DNA of 64,000 nucleotides from RGIG529 sp050950425 (GTDB taxonomy: Bacteria; Bacillota; Clostridia; Oscillospirales; Oscillospiraceae), in the NCBI GenBank assembly GCA_050950425.1, contig JBMNHO010000002.1, positions 1,364,001 to 1,428,000 on the forward strand, in the 5' to 3' direction. Made by a program: the position numbers and the translations under genes. Shown here piece after piece: positions 59,770-64,000 of the stretch. The notes under the pieces are model-generated. The model did no database searches and was not told the origin of the DNA. It saw only the letters and a list, made by a program, of their open reading frames with translations. Each line of letters starts with the position of its first letter. The first letter of the stretch is position 1.

Positions 59770-60063
59770 CTATCTAAAGAATTTGATACGGCTTATAATC
59801 GAAATGTGATGCTCAGCATCCAAGATTGCCCCTAAGAGGCTATATGACCAGCCTATTGCTAATAAAAAACCCATTAGGCCTTGTGCGTAAAAAACAAAAG
59901 GCAGTGGTATGTATCCGATTATGATAATCAATAGTGCTGCCAAGTATATAGCTGCACATTGATTTATATAAAACGTACAATTATCCCAATTACAGGAGAA
60001 TAGGGCAACTGCTAATCCCGGCAAGGCGCAATGGGCTGATATATTAATTGCTCTCTCGCTCAT
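59770..60063 (-). CDS. 97-aa membrane protein, first gene of cargo operon
   Basis: Hydrophobic, with about three helices (CALPGLAVALFSCNW, AAIYLAALLIIIIGYIPLPF, LMGFLLAIGWSYSLLGAILD) and a short charged end. Family not recognised. ATG 60063 is preceded by AAAAAGGAGA. It is the first gene of the leftward lipid operon, 45 bases before the second DegV gene. Confidence 0.7.
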   Translation of the reverse strand: MSERAINISAHCALPGLAVALFSCNWDNCTFYINQCAAIYLAALLIIIIGYIPLPFVFYAQGLMGFLLAIGWSYSLLGAILDAEHHISIISRIKFFR

Positions 60064-60123
60064 TGAACATTCTCCTTTTTACCCACCCATGCGCCCAAAC
60101 GTAAGGTTATCAATTTGCACCTA

Positions 60124-60191
60124 TTATGTCTTCATAGACAATTGCTTCTCTTGCAACCAATCGATTGTGTCAGCAATAGTGATCTTTGGAT
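60124..60191 (-). pseudogene. C-terminal tail of a gene cut by the IS
   Basis: From the IS edge the frame reads PKITIADTIDWLQEKQLSMK, then T and TAA. It looks like the last 21 residues of a protein whose remainder is missing. It is not in frame or family with the kinase start on the other side of the IS. Confidence 0.4.
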
Positions 60192-60263
60192 AGGCTACAC
60201 TAAACTGTACAGAAAAGATAAGGTCATGGTATACTTCCAAGGGGGAAAAGGAAGGAGAAAACC

Positions 60264-60551
60264 ATGGCAGAAAGACGAGCGCGGAGGACCTTCAGCGAAG
60301 AACAGAAGAAGCAACTGGTGGAGCTGTTCAATCACGGCAAGCCCAGAAGCGAGATTGTCCGTGAGTACGACTTGACCGGATCAGCCTTTGACAAATGGGT
60401 GAAGCGGATCAACGCAACAGGTTCCAGCCACGACGTGGACAACCGGACGCCGGAGGAGCATGAACTTCTGCGGCTCAGGAAAGAGAATCAGCAGCTGCGG
60501 ATGGAAAACGACGTATTAAAGCAAGCGGCGCTGATATTCGCACGAAAGTAG
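60264..60551 (+). CDS. IS3-family transposase OrfA
   Basis: A 95-aa DNA-binding part: RRARRTFSEEQKKQLVELFN, SEIVREYDLTGSAFDKWVKR (HTH) and a C-terminal leucine zipper, ELLRLRKENQQLRMENDVLK. It is followed in the -1 frame by orfB, as usual for programmed frameshifting in IS3 elements (ACGAAAG is a candidate slip site). Confidence 0.93.
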   Translation: MAERRARRTFSEEQKKQLVELFNHGKPRSEIVREYDLTGSAFDKWVKRINATGSSHDVDNRTPEEHELLRLRKENQQLRMENDVLKQAALIFARK

Positions 60552-60553
60552 TT

Positions 60554-61378
60554 GTGATACGAGCCAATGCCCACAAGTACTCAATATCAGCGCTGTGCCG
60601 GTGTCTGGGCATTGCGCGAAGCACTTACTATTATGAATGTCGCGGTAGAGAAGACGAAAGCGCTCTGGAAGAGGCGGTTCAGACTGCGTATGACGAGAAC
60701 CGCCGCGTATACGGTCAGCGGAAACTGAAGCGTGTACTATTTCGAAAAGGCTGGACGATTTCCCGGCGCAAGATCGGGCGGATCATGAAAAAGCGCGGGC
60801 TTGTGTCTGCTTATACCCGAAAGAAGTACCGCGTCCATGCTGTCAAGAGCAATGAAGCGGATATCCCCAACCTTCTTGACCGGGATTTCAACAATCAGGC
60901 GCCAGGGGCCTGTGTGGTCAGCGATCTGTCGTATGTCATGGTTGGCGCGAAATGGGCGTATATCTGCATCCTTCTTGACCTCGGTGCCCGTGAGATCATC
61001 GGATACAGCGCGGGTGCGCACAAAAACGCCGATCTGGTACACAAGGCCTTTTCAACGGTGAAAGGGAGCCTCTTCGCCATCCAGATGTTCCACACCGACA
61101 GGGGCAGCGAGTTCGACAACGCCCTGATCGACGAATTGCTCGACAGCTTCCAGATCAGCCGCTCCTTGAGCATGAAGGGGTGCCCCTACGACAACGCGGT
61201 AGCGGAGTCAACGTTCAAGATGATCAAGGCGGAGTTCGTTTACTCCCGGCGCTTTGACACGCTCGAGCAGTTGCAGCGAGAACTGGCGGACTATGTGCAC
61301 TGGTTCAACAACATCCGCCTGCACGGTACGCTGGGATACCTGTCACCGACCGAATTTAAGAAAACCTGCACCTTATAA
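60554..61378 (+). CDS. IS3-family transposase OrfB (DDE integrase)
   Basis: A 274-aa catalytic part of the IS3 transposase. An HTH_21 segment (VYGQRKLKRVLFRKGWTISR) leads to the rve integrase core, with DDE residues in VVSDLSYVMVG (D), FHTDRGSEFDN (D) and AVAESTFKMIKAEFVYSR (E). Start listed as GTG 60554, though it is probably made as an OrfAB fusion by -1 frameshift. It is intact, so the IS may still be active. Confidence 0.93.
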   Translation: MIRANAHKYSISALCRCLGIARSTYYYECRGREDESALEEAVQTAYDENRRVYGQRKLKRVLFRKGWTISRRKIGRIMKKRGLVSAYTRKKYRVHAVKSNEADIPNLLDRDFNNQAPGACVVSDLSYVMVGAKWAYICILLDLGAREIIGYSAGAHKNADLVHKAFSTVKGSLFAIQMFHTDRGSEFDNALIDELLDSFQISRSLSMKGCPYDNAVAESTFKMIKAEFVYSRRFDTLEQLQRELADYVHWFNNIRLHGTLGYLSPTEFKKTCTL

Positions 61379-61402
61379 TTTCTGTCCGATTTAGGGTTGA
61401 CA

Positions 61403-61510
61403 ATCCATTAAGAGGAACACAATCCCAAAGGTAAATAAATAAACACGAAACGAGATCAAGCTTGCATTTATACGTTTATCCAATGCTTTTGAGGAGCGTC
61501 TTTTTTTCAC
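61403..61510 (-). pseudogene. sensor histidine kinase, N-terminal stub
   Basis: GTG 61510 overlaps the response-regulator stop in a GTGA arrangement. It reads MKKRRSSKALDKRINASLIS, then FRVYLFTFGIVFLLMD, a basic start and the first half of a transmembrane helix, and ends at the IS edge after 36 codons. The position right after an OmpR-type regulator identifies it as the cognate kinase, of which everything else is gone. Confidence 0.65.
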
Positions 61511-62178
61511 TTCAACACCGCCTTATATCCAAAGCCGTGTACCGTAACGATTTCAAACTCCTTGCATTCTGAAAACTTACTGCGTAGCTTTGTAATGTAG
61601 ACATCTACTGTTCGCAGCCCGGTATCATTCTCGAGTCCCCAATATTCGTCAATAAGCTCACTGCGGGTAAAAATCTTTTTAGGATAAGCCAGAAGCTTAT
61701 ATAGAACATTAAACTCTTTTGCGGAAATCGGAACTTCCTCTCCATCAAGATATGCGCTCATCTCGTCTTTTACGAGCATCAGACTGCCAATTTCCAGACG
61801 GTTTTCATTTGCAATATTGGCGCGTCGTAATAAAGCACCCACACGCAAGATCATTTCCTCCATATCAATCGGCTTCACCATATAGTCGTCAATGCCAAGG
61901 CGAAACCCTTTTTGTTTGGAAGAGAAATCATCAAGGGAGGAAATAAACAAAATAGGAATGGTTTTATTTTGCTCTCGGATTGTCTTAGCGAATTCAAAAC
62001 CATCCTCCCTTGGCATCATGATGTCCGAGATAATGAGGCTATATAGATTGCTGTACATTAGATCATATGCCTCACCTGGATTTAAGCAGCCTTTTGCCGC
62101 ATATCCATTGTTATTGAGGTAAGTGCAAACGATTTGGTTAAATTGTCTGTCGTCTTCAACAACAAGTATGTTAATCAT
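61507..62178 (-). CDS. OmpR/PhoB-family response regulator, now orphan
   Basis: A 223-aa two-domain regulator. The receiver (1-115) has acidic ILVVEDD, phospho-acceptor Asp in LIISDIMMPREDGF, and K in DDYMVKPID. The C-terminal trans-reg domain (about 130-222) has ISAKEFNVLYKLLAYPKKIF and RTVDVYITKLRSKF. Its gene continues by overlap into a kinase gene destroyed by the IS3 element. It may have controlled the lipid operon just beyond; with the kinase lost, control is probably altered. Confidence 0.94.
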   Translation of the reverse strand: MINILVVEDDRQFNQIVCTYLNNNGYAAKGCLNPGEAYDLMYSNLYSLIISDIMMPREDGFEFAKTIREQNKTIPILFISSLDDFSSKQKGFRLGIDDYMVKPIDMEEMILRVGALLRRANIANENRLEIGSLMLVKDEMSAYLDGEEVPISAKEFNVLYKLLAYPKKIFTRSELIDEYWGLENDTGLRTVDVYITKLRSKFSECKEFEIVTVHGFGYKAVLK

Positions 62179-62363
62179 AATGATTCTCTCCTTATTTCAT
62201 GGCCGGAACACTTTGGCATTCCGATATCTCAGTATAAATTATAAATGTTTATCAATTGTTAAAAATAGTGTTTCCTGAAAAAGTTCATTCTTTATATTAT
62301 CAAGCCCTTGTTTTTTGATTTTAACCTTGTATCCCTTGGTTTCTCTGTATCCCCGAGCATAGC

Positions 62364-62480
62364 TCAAACTTTTCCGAGACACACAATGCCTTCAATTTGA
62401 TCTTTTTTGTAGAGCGTTTGCCCACGCCGTTCCGAGATCCCCCATTTGAGTGGAGCTCCTTTGGGTGTTATATAATCCAC
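62364..62480 (-). pseudogene. decayed HTH gene related to that at 45.8 kb
   Basis: The frame from GTG 62480 reads DYITPKGAPLKWGISERRGQ, then TLYKKDQIEGIVCLGKV and a stop. It aligns with MEYMTAKDAAEKWGISERRV of the intact HTH protein at 45742-45936 but has lost the C-terminal part and has no ribosome site. The rest of the 62179-62724 gap shows AT-rich DNA and hairpins only. Confidence 0.7.
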
Positions 62481-62636
62481 AGCAAATCCCGACTTGAGTT
62501 GATTTTTCTTTATAATATATATTATAGCGGATCATTGCAACTGAGTAGTTCCGATAAGCATTCTCCTAAGCAGAAAACAATCTGGCAAGCAGGGCAAGGT
62601 TGTACACACCTTTGCGTTTTCTGCGAAAATTGCTTG

Positions 62637-62654
62637 TTGGGGAAAGCTCCCCAA
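62637..62654. repeat. hairpin in the relaxase-proximal gap
   Basis: TTGGGGA-AAGC-TCCCCAA, a perfect 7-pair hairpin, lies between the decayed HTH gene and the relaxase gene. It may be part of a regulatory or transfer region; nothing proves it. Confidence 0.4.
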
Positions 62655-62708
62655 TCCCCTTAAACAGCTCCATGCTGGAGCTGGCTGCGCACCCTACGGG
62701 CGCTTGTC

Positions 62709-62748
62709 AAAAGACCGCCACAGCTTATCGCTGCTGACGGTCTTTTTC
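62709..62748 (-). terminator. terminator overlapping the relaxase end
   Basis: AAAAGACCG with CGGTCTTTT, extended by GCTGT/GCAGC, with T runs on both strands. The relaxase stop codon lies within it. Confidence 0.7.
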
Positions 62749-64000
62749 CTGTTCCGACTTTGCCGGATCGTTGCCGAGTAGCCTATCGACATTCGCCTTG
62801 GCGGTCAAGGCAGAGCGCTTCTCATCGCGCACCTTGACAAACTCGCCATAGGCTTTCTTCTTGCTGGCAAGAAGCTCGGCATACTCTGTTTGCAAAGCCT
62901 TCACCGTCGGAAGCTTCTTTAGGCCGAGTTCATCAAAAGCAGTTTTCGCTGCTTTGTGGAGGATAATGTCACTCTCATGCTCGGCAAGAAACTTTTTGGA
63001 ATATCCGGCCTTGCGGTAGGCAACGTAGGTATCGCGGGTCTTGGAGTAATTGATGATATGCTTTTTCAAAACGTCAATCTCAGCCATGCGTGTTTCAGCG
63101 GTTTTTATCGTGCCGGACAACTCATCGGAGCGGGTGACCAGCTCGGCGGTTCTGGCGGCGAGAACATCATACTCAAGAAGATTATGCTCGGTGAGATAAT
63201 TGAGGGTTTGGGCCATTTGCTTGATGTTAAAAACCTTTGCCCAGCGCTCATATCCCGCACCCTTTCCGGCCTGCAATTTCTGCTGAATATCAATGAGCAT
63301 ATTCATACGAGGCGGCTCAATTTTCGGCTGATACTTTTTGCGGGGGGTATGCCCTTTCTTTCCGGCGATAACGGCAAGAATATCGTCCTCGGCGTAGCCG
63401 TCCTTGAGGGAGCGCAGTCGAGTAAATCGCTGCTGCCCCTTTGCCCGAAATCCGGGAAGCTTGCCATCCTTGTACTCATAACCGGCTTGCGCCATCAGAG
63501 CAAGAAAAGCGTTGTAGTCGGCAGGATTTTCTAAGAGCGCCATATCAATGGCAGCGCGTAGCTGTTCCTGAAAGCTGGGTTTCTTATTATCGCCCAGCCA
63601 TTTGCCGTAATGGGATTTGTTCGGCTTCGGATTCTCTATGACGGAAAGACCATGCTCCAAACACAGCCTGTCGCTGATCCGGCGCACAGCTTTACCAGAG
63701 CCGAGGAAATCCCGGAACTTATGAGTGCAGTCCATCGCGGTTGAATTGAAAATGATATGCGAGTGGACATGTTTTTTGTCGGTATGGGTGCAGACGATGA
63801 AAGCATGATTGCCTTTGGTGAAACGCATGGCGAGGTTATAGGCAATTTTGTTTGCAAGCACCGGACTGATTTCCCCCGGCTTGAAGCTCTGTCGGATTTG
63901 GTAGGCAATGACATTATTCTCCTGAGTGCGCCCGGTGAGCGCTCCATATTGGCGCTTGGAATATAAAAACTCAGCATCGGCAATGGACGCATTACAGCCA
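62725..64000 (-). CDS. relaxase / mobilization protein, 5' end outside window
   Basis: At least 425 aa of a MobA/VirD2-type relaxase that nicks oriT and pilots DNA in conjugation. The frame stays open to the window edge: CNASIADAEFLYSKRQYGAL, QENNVIAYQIRQSFKPGEIS, then the metal-binding histidines in HTDKKHVHSHIIFNS. The C-terminal half is a coiled coil (about residues 270-425 of the visible part). The family match is to Tn1549/CTn relaxases. The N-terminal catalytic tyrosine is beyond the window. Confidence 0.93.
   Translation of the reverse strand, partial: GCNASIADAEFLYSKRQYGALTGRTQENNVIAYQIRQSFKPGEISPVLANKIAYNLAMRFTKGNHAFIVCTHTDKKHVHSHIIFNSTAMDCTHKFRDFLGSGKAVRRISDRLCLEHGLSVIENPKPNKSHYGKWLGDNKKPSFQEQLRAAIDMALLENPADYNAFLALMAQAGYEYKDGKLPGFRAKGQQRFTRLRSLKDGYAEDDILAVIAGKKGHTPRKKYQPKIEPPRMNMLIDIQQKLQAGKGAGYERWAKVFNIKQMAQTLNYLTEHNLLEYDVLAARTAELVTRSDELSGTIKTAETRMAEIDVLKKHIINYSKTRDTYVAYRKAGYSKKFLAEHESDIILHKAAKTAFDELGLKKLPTVKALQTEYAELLASKKKAYGEFVKVRDEKRSALTAKANVDRLLGNDPAKSEQEKDRQQR

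Larger units (their letters stand above)
60192..61402 (+). mobile_element. IS3-family (IS150-type) insertion sequence
   Basis: About 1.2 kb with two overlapping-frame transposase genes. The ends are imperfect inverted repeats: left ACTAAACTGTACAGAAAAG and right, read inward, CCTAAATCGGACAGAAATT; both then read ATAAGGT. The exact edges are estimated. No matching 3-base target duplication is seen, which fits a deletion next to the IS. Confidence 0.85.
46071..64000. mobile_element. Tn916/Tn1549-like integrative element, incomplete
   Basis: Serine recombinases at one end, DUF6870- and DUF6075-type small genes, a sigma-like regulator, an Xre repressor, a Cys-rich KTR protein, cargo and a relaxase running off the window follow the module order of this family. 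The left end is taken as near 46.05 kb; the right end is outside the window. No att core could be read. Confidence 0.6.

Noticed and set aside
1..64000. tRNA, rRNA or CRISPR arrays
   Set aside because: I scanned for T-arm GGTTCGAATCC-type sequences, conserved rRNA segments and regularly spaced repeats and saw none.

Overview
The window looks like the chromosome of an anaerobic Clostridia-type Firmicute. The order trmH-dprA-topA-trmFO-plsX-acpP-rnc-smc-ftsY and nadD-lytR-rsfS-leuS-rpsU, strong AGGAGG ribosome-binding sites, TTGACA/TATAAT promoters and a trimeric [FeFe] hydrogenase all point there. I cannot place it below class or order. By eye the left 40 kb is GC-rich and uniform; the stretches at about 40.9-46.0 kb and 52.6-62.5 kb are clearly AT-richer.

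1-24.6 kb is housekeeping DNA on the + strand: the end of lysS, an RNA methyltransferase, dprA, topA, trmFO, plsX-acpP, rnc-smc-ftsY, an XTP pyrophosphatase, yhbY, a nadD-yqeK fusion, an LCP wall protein, rsfS, leuS and rpsU. An unrecognised minus-strand gene, yqeG, an Xaa-Pro peptidase and an iscS-iscU-iscR (Rrf2) operon with a palindromic operator follow. 24.7-27.2 kb holds serC-serA on the minus strand. 27.4-28.2 kb has no convincing protein gene. Its + strand folds into a chain of perfect helices, including an H-type pseudoknot and a tight three-way junction, so I read it as a large structured RNA or very long leader. It lies directly before hydC-hydB-hydA (28.2-32.4 kb), a probable electron-bifurcating hydrogenase. 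An EamA transporter follows.

33.7-40.4 kb is a + strand cluster of unrecognised envelope genes: a truncated Ig-like surface protein, a zinc-ribbon membrane protein, a large secreted or anchored protein, a zinc-ribbon cytosolic protein, a two-TM protein and a small lipoprotein. It ends in a scar of two gene remnants, an old-yellow-enzyme N-terminus and a tyrosine integrase piece.

40.9-46.0 kb is a tight minus-strand operon with its own promoter and terminator: HTH protein, D12-class adenine methyltransferase, calcineurin-like phosphoesterase, P-loop ATPase and a 313-aa protein of unknown family. It has the make-up of a mobile anti-phage or nucleic-acid-conflict module and is one of my two main candidates for an undescribed system; the other is the structured RNA.

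46.0-64 kb is part of a Tn916/Tn1549-like integrative element. It has three overlapping large serine recombinase genes, small accessory genes, a frameshifted sigma-like gene, an Xre repressor with two palindromes, a Cys-rich KTR protein, a cargo operon and a relaxase that runs off the window. The cargo (53.7-60.1 kb) looks lipid-centred: two DegV/FakB-type fatty-acid-binding proteins, a PgsA-type phosphatidyltransferase, an NMO/FabK-type flavoprotein, an HXXXD acyltransferase, a PAQR/hemolysin III protein and small membrane proteins. Next to it an IS3-family insertion has removed most of a sensor kinase, leaving an orphan OmpR-type response regulator.
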